Shown in pieces: positions 39,261-50,045 of a DNA stretch of 64,000 nt. Source of the DNA: Pegea sp. RAD2-039. Its lineage: Eukaryota > Chordata > Thaliacea > Salpida > Salpidae. The stretch's first letter is position 1; each line of letters begins with the position of its first letter. The DNA lies in contig JAQGEQ010000297.1 of assembly GCA_034620365.1 (NCBI GenBank), forward strand, positions 1-64,000. The letters run 5' to 3'. The notes below the pieces were generated by a model. That model had not been told where the DNA came from. It saw nothing but the letters and a program-made list of their open reading frames with translations, and did not search any database. The translations under genes were made by a program, and so were the position numbers.

Positions 39261-40812
39261 CTATGAAATTTATAAGTCAGATAAATGTATGTGATATGTA
39301 TATAAATAAATATATAAACAAATATACCAAGTTAATAAAATATAATAAATAATAATAAATAAATACACCACAAAACTTAATCACAGCTTATTAGCAGTTA
39401 TTCAAATAGAGTATATAGAAATTGAAGATGATAAAAAGTCCAAATTGATTTCTAATCCAGATATGATCACAAAAAATATACAAATCCTTTACTGAAAACA
39501 GTTTTATCAAAGCTTATAAGCAATATCAGAATAAACTTGTTATCCTAACAACCTTATTCAAATAGAATGATGAAGTATGTTTAATTAGTTTGCAAATCGA
39601 GGTTCATAACAAACAAATAGCTTTAAATGATATTAATTTTCAATTATTTTTTAAAACTAAGAAAATTTTTTTTGATTATTGTTGTTGTTATATTCTTGAT
39701 AAAAACAATAATAGAACAGTAACTCTAATAATAGTTTAAAACTACAAACAAACTACTAAACTGGCTTTTTAGTAAACTTCCTTTCAAGTTTTAATTTAGT
39801 AAAGTTTCACCAACTCTTGGTATTATCATTTCTTGGTGAAATTGTTATTTAATATTTATCAATAGTAAAAAGTATTGATTCCTTATTTTTAATATTAGGT
39901 TATATAATAATTGTATGTTAATATTATTCAAGTTCTTGCTTTGTTTCATAAAATACTTTATAATTTTTAGCTGAATTTATTTTTTTGTTTAGCTTATTAT
40001 TTTTATTACTATTATTATTAAGTATCACAATTAATTATGAAAATTTTAAGAAAAATATTTTACTTCATATAATTTCAACTATTCATATATTATAACAGTC
40101 TTTTTAATTAACCCTTTCTATAAGACTATCAATAAAGAGTTTTAATAGAAGTAAACACAGATTATATAACTAAAAACTATTTTCTTTTACCATTTAATTA
40201 ACTGATTTAAAATTATAAGAATTACGTCTTTAGAAGTTCAAGTAGGAAATATCAGTAAAGAATCAAATAAGTATTTTTATGATTTTTTTCTTATTGTTAA
40301 ATAATATTTTGAAATGTTTTAATAATAAACTAGTTTGTACCTTTAATTTCTCCTTGTATAATAATCTGCAATCTAGCATCTATTGATTTTTTCTGCATAT
40401 TCTATCTTACATAGTGTTTAAAATTGTTTACTACAACTGCAAGGAGCATAATTATTAAATAAATTTAATAACTTATAATAAGAGAACTTTTTAAGCATTT
40501 TAATTTTGGATATCAGTCAAAGGATGTACAAAATGCAGCAATCAATTGTTGTTCTTAATATTTATCCTTGGGCTTTTATATATAATTTAACATTTTATTT
40601 AACAAAAATTGATTATTGGTATCAGTTATACTTATAGAAAGATTTGTTATTTTAATTCATTAAAGTAAAGCTTAAATTATATCAATAAAAGTTATGAACT
40701 AATTAATAAGCTCATAAATTAGAAATTATAATAGTAATTTAATGCTTCTTAGATAAAAGTATTTTTAATGGTTTTCAGTATTTTCTCTAAAAAATTTTGA
40801 AGTTTGATAAAA
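39261..40812. other. Non-coding AT-rich stretch between LINE and Ubl gene
   Basis: No open frame or splice-supported exon seen. It should hold the promoter of the gene starting at 40813; nothing specific was identified. Confidence 0.5.
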
Positions 40813-43364
40813 ATGATTAAAATAAAAATTGATATTCTTGGAAAAGAATTTTTCTTAAAAGTCAATAGATCCACCCAAATAAAAGAGATTAAAGACTTAC
40901 TTGCTTCATTATTTAAGTCATCAAATGATAAGATAAAAATCTTTTATGGCGGAACTTCAATTTGTGATTCTTTAACTATCGAACAGATAGTTTTTACAAA
41001 AAAGAATTTTTTTGTTTGTTTTGATGAGACAATTAATTTACAACAAATTGAAGAGCTCTTCATCACTAAGGATTTTTTTTCTGTAAACTTGGCTGAATCA
41101 GCAGCAGAAGCAGTTATTCCAAGAAAAAGTCAAATTAATGTAAGTTTTATTTTATTTTTCTTAGATGTTTCCAGTGTCTTTATAAAGGTGTTTTTTGTTA
41201 TTCTTCGTTTGATGAGTCTGAAAATGTTTCAAATATTAAACTTGCTATTAAATTAGAATTATGAGCAAGAGTCCAGATTATGCAGCTTGCAGGACCACAA
41301 ATTCAGTGAACCTTCAAACAAGACTGAACATCAACAATTTGTGAAACAGGGAACGATTATGGACATAATTTTGAGACATAAAAAACTTGAAAAATCAAGA
41401 CTTCTACAAGAAGGTATCAGGAAATAAATTGATATGTATTTAATCAAATAAATTCAATAATATCTTTAATAAAAGTTGTTTTCAGTAAAATTAACACTAA
41501 TTTTCTTTGGTGCAGCTTCAACCAATAATCAAACTGTTGATTGCATTTTTCAAAATGATAGTGTGGAAAAGAATGAAAGTCCTGGAAAAACGCAAAAATA
41601 CTCATCAAATGATGTCAATGATTTAAAAATGATTCAGAAATCAGTACCAGATTTTCATGGTGAGTTTTTATTTGGTTTCAAATAAAAATTATGTTGTAAG
41701 TACAAAAAAAATAATGAATATTTTGTTGAATTTTATTTTTAAAATAGATCTAACCGCCAATGCTGGATGTTCCAAAGAGTCCAAATATCAAGTAGAAGTA
41801 GTTCTTGAAGATGATACAGCAAAACAAGCAGATTTTGCTGTCAAAACCCAAGCACAAGTGAAACCTTTTTATGAGGATATTCAAATGGAAGGAGATCATC
41901 AAGAAGAGACACTAGAAAAACAAAGTAATGCTAAGTTGTCTAAAAAGAGGATGTCGATAAAATCTAAAGATACTAGAGAGGTAATTGTTTTTAGATATCT
42001 AAACTTTTTCAGTACAGTAAATCATAAAATGATTAATTTAACAAGTTTACCAACTTTCTGTCGCAATAATACTCTAAAGTCATTTTTTTATACTAAATAA
42101 TCACAAAATTAAGTTATATCTAAGTGAATTAACGAAATATTTCCCCTTCATTTTATAATTATAGAAAATCATTATTAGGTTGAAAGCAATGGAGATGGTA
42201 TCCCAGCGATCTCAGTACAAACGAAGTTGCCAACCATCACCTCTCGAGTCACTAGGTCAACAACTCGTCGAGTAGTATATAATAAAGAGGAAGGTATAAA
42301 ATTAAGAAGAAGCTTGAGAGCGAAAGCTTTATTTATAGCGAAAAAGCTCTGTTTATATGGAAATTATTAAGCGTAAAAAATTAATTTTAAACTATTTTTA
42401 CAAAATCTATCAATATTTTTCATGTGCAGCTACAACAATCGCAGATTCCTTATGGACTGATCAGTACATTAATGGCAGTGATGAAGATAGTGATTACAGT
42501 CCTCCAAAAAAGCGAAGAAGCCTAAGCAACTATGCGTGTAAAATGGAAAATGATGAGATGTCAGTGCCCAAATATAAAAGTAAGTTCTGATTAAGATTTT
42601 AAACAAAATTATCTAAAAAATAGTTAAATTGCAATCGATTTTTTCATGAAATTTTGTAAACAGGTGTTACCGCTACTGCTGGATGTTCCATAGAGTCATA
42701 CTTCAGAGGGAATAGGAAACCAAGGGAGAACACAGCAAGAGAGCAAACATATGTTACCATTGAATCTCGAGGAGGTGTAAGGCTTTTAGACATAGTAGAG
42801 AAGCTTAAACAGGGAAAGAGCAACGAAAACACAGTGGAAGAAAAGCTCACAAAAAAACATAAAAGTGAACTTCTTCCGAATACCATCGAAAAAGGAAAAA
42901 GAAAAAGAAGAAAAATAATGAAGTTATCTAAAAAGGAATTCGATGACAAAATGAAAAATTTGGATTGTAATTTATATATAATAAATAACAACCTGGGAAA
43001 TGCTGTAAGGATTTCCCCCGAAATAATTGATTATGAACCGACAACTGATGGTTTAATTACTTTAAAACATAATGATTTTACATCTGTTTTAACGCTACAT
43101 GATGTTTATTTAGCAAGTATCTATGAAACTGATATACAAGTCTCAGAAGAAATTGTAACTGCATCTATAAGTTTGCTGGGAACTAATATTAATACTTATA
43201 TTTGCAAAATAATCAAAACAGAAGCGAGAAGAAAGCAAGATAAAATGGAAGCTAGTGTTCTATGTGGAAGTTCACGGATTATTGAACCCATATATATCCA
43301 CGAAAAAAGTCTTCAAGAACGAATAACATCTTCTTTGTTTGATTTTCTTTCTAGTGAAGATTGA
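40813..43364 (+). CDS. Seven-exon protein with N-terminal ubiquitin-like domain
   Basis: Exons 40813-41139, 41257-41413, 41516-41659, 41748-41980, 42179-42293, 42430-42579 and 42664-43364 join in frame at GT-AG sites to give about 608 residues. The start is the ATG at 40813. Residues 1-75 (MIKIKIDILGKEFFLKVN ... KIKIFYGGTSICDSLTIEQI) fit the ubiquitin-like fold: two strands, helix, then the I-x-Y/F-x-G-G turn. No C-terminal Gly-Gly processing site follows, so it is an integral domain, not a modifier. The middle is acidic and serine-rich. The segment beginning at exon 4 (LTANAGCSKES) is repeated at the start of exon 7 (VTATAGCSIES). A basic cluster (GKRKRRKIMKLSKK) suggests nuclear import. The final ~140 residues look globular but are unknown to me. 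Poly(A) signals lie at 43600 and 43743. The gene converges with the one at 45753-48472. Confidence 0.78.
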
Positions 43365-44099
43365 TGAATGTTTTTAAACAATTCAAACCTTTTGAGCTTC
43401 AAAATTGAAAGATTTTTCGACATTTTGCAAAGTTTTAGCCACTAATTTAGTCTTGTTTTGATATTTTCATGACAATCCAAAATTATATTTTAGTTACTTA
43501 ACAGTTAATTTTGTAAACTTAAGTTTTATTCTGCTGATACACAATTCTTACTAGTGTACTATTCTTAAACCTACTCAAATATATAGCCATGTCGTACGTA
43601 ATAAATGTATAATTTTTGTCTTTCATGACTGTTTTATCTTTTACATCTTTAATAATACTCTGTTGTTTGATAATATTTTTGAAAGCTATATTAAAATTTA
43701 TTTATTTAAAATTATAAGTGTTGCATTGTATTATTAGTTAAGAATAAAACATTTTCGCCATGTATTTATTATTATTTCAATATAAGCTTTACATAAAGCT
43801 TCTTCACTGACATAAAATAAGATGTGATACTATTAACCAGTGACGTCATCGACTAGTGACGTTTGAATGTACTCTTTTTTCGCCTATCAACGAAAAAAAT
43901 AATTTAGAATATTGACATCAAAATATGGTTTGACGTCATTAAAAGTTTTAAATAATTAAAATACAATGATTTGATAAAAGTGAATGCCATAAGATACTAC
44001 GAAGTCATAGGAAGTCATAGCTTAATTCTATTAAATTTACTGAAATTTTGTCATAATTCAGATTTAAAAAGAAAATTTTGTTAAATAAGAATATAAGTA
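43365..44099. other. 3' flank of the Ubl gene
   Basis: Holds AATAAA motifs at 43600 and 43743 and two TGACGTCA sites near 43841 and 43931. No coding sequence. Confidence 0.5.
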
Positions 44100-44455
44100 G
44101 TGATTTATTGTTTTGTTACAATGAACGCGAAGAGGAGCGCTTGAAGAAAGTACCTCTCGCTAACACAAACTCTCAAAAATTATAGATATCATCGTGTATG
44201 ATCACTAAACAAACAAGTAGAGGAAAAATTTAGCATATGGAATTTTAGAAGTCCCCGCAAAATATAACATTAAGAAATTACAAAGAATGTTAAGTATATA
44301 AAAAGTACAAGAAAATCACAGTTTACAATTTAAAGTTGGGGTAAATTTAAAACGGTTAAACTTCTGATTGATCACCAAGAAAAATTGTGACATGGCAGTG
44401 TCTGATGACAGCTGGTTCCGAGGATATTTTGTCCAGTATAGATAAACAAACCTGG
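44100..44455 (-). mobile_element. 5'-truncated LINE copy
   Basis: The plus-strand reading GCTTGAAGAAAGTACCTCTC, followed by GCTAACACAAACTCTC, matches the 3' end of the LINE at 35145-35190, and ATTGTGACATGGCAGTGTCT matches its C-terminal ORF2 region near 35345. It keeps only the last ~350 bases, the usual result of incomplete reverse transcription. Confidence 0.75.
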
Positions 44456-44489
44456 TCACCTAAACAATATTTCTTGTAATTTTTTAGCT

Positions 44490-45000
44490 CATAAAAAGTT
44501 ATAGGCTGCTAATTGGTAGGTTGATAGATGGTTGGTTGCTAAGGGATTACTTGGAAAATGATTTTTTTGTAAAATGATCTGCTACTACTAGATTGCTTAC
44601 TAAGTGAATGGTTGATAATTAAGTGGTTACAATATTTATTTAGTATTTAGTTGCTAAGTAATTCGATGTTAAGGAGGTTGATTTCTAAGTGTCTAGCTGT
44701 TAAGTAAATGGTTGTTAAGTTTTTGCCTAGTAAATCATGGTTGGTCAGTAGCTTTCTGTGAAGTAATTGGAAACTAACCTGTTAGTTGATAAATGATTGA
44801 TTGCCATATGATTGGTTGCTAATATAACTTGTTGCCAAGTGATTGGTCGCTAAGTGATTGGTTTCTTAGTGACTGGTTGCTAAGTGATAAATTGCAAAGC
44901 TTTTTGTTTCTACTTGGCTATTTGTTGAATGAATGCCTGCTAAATAATAGTGGCTAGATGATTGGTTGTCAGGTAATTGGTATCCAGGTGATTGCTACCT
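44490..45000 (+). repeat. Degenerate 15-bp minisatellite (ATTGGTTGCTAAGTG)
   Basis: Variants of ATTGGTTGCTAAGTG recur through about 500 bases. The cleanest run is near 44830-44890, where ATTGGTCGCTAAGTG, ATTGGTTTCTTAGTG and ACTGGTTGCTAAGTG follow each other directly. Outside it the units are interrupted and diverged. No gene is present. Confidence 0.8.
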
Positions 45001-45239
45001 TTTTGAATAATATTTTTTGCACTAAATAGTAATATTTAAATCATATAATTTCTGCACGTTTATCAGGCAAGTATTCTATTATTTTCCTAATCTTCTATAA
45101 AGACATATAACTAAAACAAGCAACTTTATGAATGAGTAAATAGTCATTTATTCAGCTTGATTGTAATATAAAGTAAAAGCCGTAAAATATATGATAGATA
45201 TGATTAAATATAAATATTGATATGCATGGAGAAGAAGAA

Positions 45240-45570
45240 AAAAATGCCAAGAACGGCCATTGCTGTACACCAGATCAGAAACTATAAAAATCGAGTTGAC
45301 CATACATCAGGATTCCAATCTCTACGTCACCACTGTTATTCCGTAGAACAAACGGACTAATGCAGCTACGCCCGGCTGTTGTAGAAGGAGCTGCCAGAAT
45401 GAAACTGGTTACAGTAAAAAACTGATTCCGAGGGTCCAACTGTGGATGTAGATTCGGAGCTCTGCGTTTCCTAGAATTGTTGATATTATTCAGACTAACA
45501 AAGCCTTTCTACCAGAGTTTTTTGGACTATTCCCTGTTGTATACTAATGTAGTCCAACATGTTTCAAGTA
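45240..45570 (-). mobile_element. SINE-like repeat, head missing
   Basis: Read on the minus strand, the sequence shares an ordered series of blocks with 49640-49920: GTTAGTCTG, TTCTAGGAAAC, GCGTAGCTGCATTAGT and a pyrimidine-rich end. The middle also matches 24400-24510. It lacks the tRNA-like head seen at 49570. It has no coding frame. Confidence 0.5.
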
Positions 45571-45752
45571 ATTGACAAAATAAAGATAAACGCAGCAATA
45601 CTTAATTTGCAAACTAGACATTCATAGTTATAAAAGAATAATTTACAAGATGAGATAATAACAAAAAAACCTTTAAAGGATGATTTATTAGGTACACAAA
45701 CATCAGAAACCAGATAGTCTTACAAGTTCAGTTGAAATTACTAACGTCATTA

Positions 45753-48472
45753 TTATTCATTTTGAGTATACTTAGAATTGTATAAAATATTTCTAACCTC
45801 TTGATCCATGGCACTAGCCCCTACTAGACTCAATTCTTGTTGCATTAAATGAGTTTTGTTTTCACGTTCACTCTTAAGTTTCAGTAACTCATTTTCCAAT
45901 TCTTCTAGTTCTTTTTCTTTCTGCAACAAAAAATTTCATCCAAATCACTTGTTTGTTTTATGAAAATCAGTCAGTTTTACTTACAGATTTTAATCGATAT
46001 TCATATGTATCCAAGATCACACGTTTATTTATCTCAGCTTCCTCCTTGCAAGCCTTTTCAAATCTTTTCCTTTTTCTTTTGCTAACAAATTTCCTCCAGC
46101 GTTGTACAGTGTTTATTTTCAACTTCTCCTTGTAATAACTATGAGCCATCCTGAGACAGAAGCTCTGAAATGAAGTTTTGACCACTGAAAATTCCAACTA
46201 AGTGTTTGATGAAACACTGTGATCACTTAAAGGGATTTTAAAATTGTTATTGATTTTTTTGAAAATTGAGAGATTAATTAATATTTAGAATTTTCAAAAA
46301 AAAGCGTTTTTACTGTTTTCTTTTTAAAAACTGAACTTATCCACCAGCTTTTAAATTTTTTGGTGAGATCCAATCTAGATTTAAGTATGTCCTTAGTGGT
46401 TAACAACTTTAGTATGTTAAAACTTCTTTTTACAAAAATCTCTCCGATGCCTTCTTTCAAATCTTCTACATGTTGTAATTCTTTCTTTAAAATATTTGAA
46501 GAGTATGACAACATAATATATAGATTCTTGTAATCATAATTAGAAAAAAATAGTTTATTTAAACAGACAATATAAATTGGCTAAACATTTTCTAAAGTCA
46601 CTGAGAGAATTGTAAGACTTTGCTAACTTGGAATTCTACTTCTCTTGCTTTGTATGTTTCATCGTTTTCTTCTAATAAATCCAAACATTTTTCGATAAGT
46701 TTAGTTTTGACAACTTCAACTTCTTCCTAGTTATACAAATACTTACATTATATGTTAGTATAGCCTATAAATGATATTAACTAATTTAAAATTGTGTTGT
46801 AACAAATCAAAAACAGGAGCAGATTTAAAGATTTAGACCTTACAAAATAGTCGGCATAATTATCTAGGCCAAGAATTTGTATGACATATAGTGTACTTTT
46901 ACACAAAATATAAACATAAAATGTCTAAGCGTTATAGCTGAACTCTAGAGTTAAACATTAAAAAATCAAATTAAAACTCATTTAGTCCAAATGATTAATG
47001 AAAAATTTATCATACAACAAAATTGTAACTTAAAAATAAACCAAATATTACCATTATTTTTTTGTTACAATCAATGCTATACTGCTTAAGAAGATTCATA
47101 CAATCTATTTTGAGATGGTCAAAATATTGATTTATAGATTTGATGACTGCAGAATTTGAAGCACATGGTATGATCTCAGAAGACTGTTGACCGAGAAAAG
47201 AAGTACTACTTCCAACTTCATTTTTAGCTTCAACTTCTTTGTTACTCACCAAATCTTCATTCTTAACTAAATTTTTATCATCTCTTAATATGTATTTATA
47301 ATATTTAATCACAAATATAAAGTGTTTTTTAAATAGCTTCTATAAAAAACCTGTGTCATTCATTTATAGTAGGATGAAAACAAAATATATCATTATGATA
47401 TAAACTAATACAAAATTAGAATTGTTTCAAAAAAAATATCATTATTATAAATTTTTGCATCGCCCCAAAAATGAATGAAATTACTTAAAAGTTATTTTAA
47501 CATTGAAATAATTAATAAAATTGTGTATTTATGAAATATAATGCTTTTTACTTTTCACTAACCTATAAAACTTTGAAAGTTGCTGGACTTTGATTCAAAG
47601 ATAGAATTTTTGGCAGTATCACTACTTTGTGGGAAACTGTCAACTTTGCTTCTTTTATTTTTTGCATCAACCTTATTGGCAGTTTCAACTTTTCTCTTAG
47701 TTATCTTTGGTTCATCAACATTAATTTCTTCAAAATTTCGTTTTCTTGACGTAACTACTTTTGACAGCTTAATATCTTCTTCCTATATAAGAAGTTATCT
47801 AGTCCTTATTACCATATGATAAAAATATTATCAGTGTAATTCAAAATTATTGTAGCAATGAAGTTATTAATGTTATAAGAGATTATTTCTTATACAAGTA
47901 AATTTTTCAGTATTCAAACTACTTATTTGCAGCAAGTTATTGTTTGTAATAATTTATATAAAAAATTTAAATTGATTACCTGCCACAACAAATTTAGCTT
48001 TACAAACTACATTTTAACTTTCAAAGTATTATAATCTCTACACAACTAAAGTTTTATTATTATGAGTTTCATTGAAATATGTAAATAAAATAATAAGAAA
48101 AACATTTTTATCTATAAAATATAATGTGAAAACGATTTTAGAAAAAAAACTACTTATCATTATAACCATAAAAATCAAAAACCAATTAATAAACAAATTC
48201 AATATTTTCTAAACAGGTTTACATTTTTATAATGATAATTTTTAAAGGATATATAATAATTTATACAAACATATAAAAAATGATGGCAACTTAATTTTAG
48301 AAAAGTTCAAATTAGGTTTTATATCTTTGTAAAAAGTAGAAACTTTTATTTTAAAGTTCAAATGATAATAACTTACTTTAACTGGTAAGCAATCATATTT
48401 TGGTCCTTTTGGCAAATTAGGGTGAATAACTGGCTCATCAGTTTCACTTACATAGGATGGCATCAAAGACAT
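45753..48472 (-). CDS. POC5: POC5-like centriolar coiled-coil protein
   Basis: Minus-strand exons 48472-48377, 47782-47563, 47266-47052, 46726-46628, 46526-46314, 46164-45985 and 45920-45753 join in phase (96, 220, 215, 99, 213, 180 and 168 bases) into about 396 residues. The start is the ATG at 48472. The best match is in the sixth exon: YYKEKLKINTVQRWRKFV then EKACKEEAEINKR, which follows the POC5 pattern YY-x-x-x-L-x-x-x-W-x-x-WR-x-x-V ... ERAC-x-x-x-AEE. POC5 is a centrin-binding protein needed for building the distal half of centrioles. Other exons are charged and helical; FKSWWISSVF resembles the W-containing repeat before that block. The C-terminus is uncertain: GTTAGA at 45797-45792 could be a donor to an exon I did not find; otherwise the frame ends at TAA 45753-45755. 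The conserved POC5 tail is not seen. Confidence 0.62.
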
Positions 48473-49559
48473 CTAGTAAAATGTGTTTATCTAAATAAAC
48501 AACAACTATATTATTACAAAGAACAGTAACAATAGTGTTTACATAGTAACTTCAAGTATTTTTAGATTGTCAAAAACAACCTTGTAAATACTAAGTATGA
48601 TATTTTAACAATATATTAACAACAAAACATTTAAAATTGTAGTAATTAAGAAGGTGATAGCATTAATAATGATTTTAAAATTAATTTATTTATGAATTAG
48701 CCAGAAAATAAATTTTATTTGAGCTTAGCTTTTTATAATTAAAAACTAATCTAGGAAAGAAGCATGTTTAAAACTTTTATAAACTAACATTTTGATGAAA
48801 TTAAAAGTTTTTTTTATATATATAGATTTTAAATAATAAACAGATATTAAAACTTCAATTAGTTTTATTTTATAAAAAAAAATTTTGCAGAAATTGTAAA
48901 AATGCTAAACACAACAATGAACAGAAAAAGCAATTTAAAATATGGTATAGAAATAAAACAAAACTTTTAACGCAATAAAAACTAAATAAATTTAAATCTT
49001 TTGTATTTTAATCAGTTCATATCATATATTTAAAACATTTCTGTCAGAATTTAAATTTTTAAATGAATAAAAGTTTTTAGTGAAATTGTTAGTTTACTTA
49101 AAAATTTTAATAAGGCTGAATATAGTATAAAAATAAATAAATAATGTTCCTCTCAAAGAAGACATAGTAATTACAAAAACAAATGGTCTGTACAAAGACC
49201 GAAGCCATTTTTGATTCATTTATTTTGAGTTTAAAAAAGACTACCTTTTACTTATAAGCCATAAAAAAAACTTTTTCACTGAATTTAATTGTAGGCCAGT
49301 GGTAAAGCTTTAAAAATTATACGTTACTTTTATAATCTACAGCAATTCTTTATAAAATATAAAATACATAACTTTTAAGTTCGATTTTTTTTCCACTAAT
49401 ACATTTTTTCTAAAAACACAAAGATTTGTACACAGTATGTAGTTTTGTGTATTACCTTTTAGTCATCGTTTCTAAAATAAGCATTTTTGAAACTAACTTA
49501 TATAATATACTATATAAGTTATTAGAATATATAATATAACTAGACTATATACCATTGTC
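48473..49559. other. Upstream region of the POC5-like gene
   Basis: No open frame. TTTTACTAG directly before the ATG at 48472 could be a splice acceptor, in which case a non-coding first exon lies in this stretch. Confidence 0.4.
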
Positions 49560-50045
49560 TATCTCCATAATGTAGCGGTGTTTACGCCCGTCTGACAAGT
49601 AGAAGATGTGCTTGCCCAAGGTGACTTGCGATCTGGCGGACACATGATAGTGAAAAAGAAAAACGATGAAAAACCTGGATAGAAGGTCCTTGTTAGTCTG
49701 GTTAACTACAATACTTCTAGAGTACGTACTTAATGTTAAAGCCTCTTAAGCAGTTTGTCACTGTACTCAGTATCCTATGACATCAGTTGAGCGTAGCTGC
49801 ATTAGTTCGTATGTTACGCTACATACCTTGTTAGCGTAGATAGTGGAGTCTACTGCTTGTATAGCACTGGGATATCCATAATTTTCATCCTGGCTTACAG
49901 AGTGGTTGTCTTAACAGAAGTACGCCATTTTTTTTCTTTGTACATCTTATTTGAGATGCTAACAATAATTTTCTTTGTGATAATGTGTGTTAGCAGAAGA
50001 TAATCTCTTTAGGCACCTTTGCATTTTTCGCAATAAAAATAAGTT
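49560..50045 (+). mobile_element. tRNA-derived SINE sharing the LINE 3' tail
   Basis: The first ~70 bases (TAGCGGTGTTTACGCCCGTC, then TGACAAGTAGAAG) resemble a tRNA D-arm and anticodon arm as found in SINE heads, including a box-A-like TAGCGGTGT; the box B is degraded. The body matches the minus-strand repeat at 45240-45570. The last ~90 bases (GATAATGTGTGTTAGC, then CTCTTTAGGCACC and an A-rich end) match the 3' end of the LINE at 35104-39260. This is the classic arrangement in which a SINE borrows the LINE 3' end for mobilisation. Confidence 0.55.

Noticed and set aside
45300-45395. Possible tRNA gene or box A/B pair on the minus strand (GCGTAGCTGCATTAG ... GATTGGAATCC)
   Set aside because: The spacing is too long for a tRNA, no acceptor stem pairs, and alignment with 49560-50045 places this part in the SINE body, not its head.
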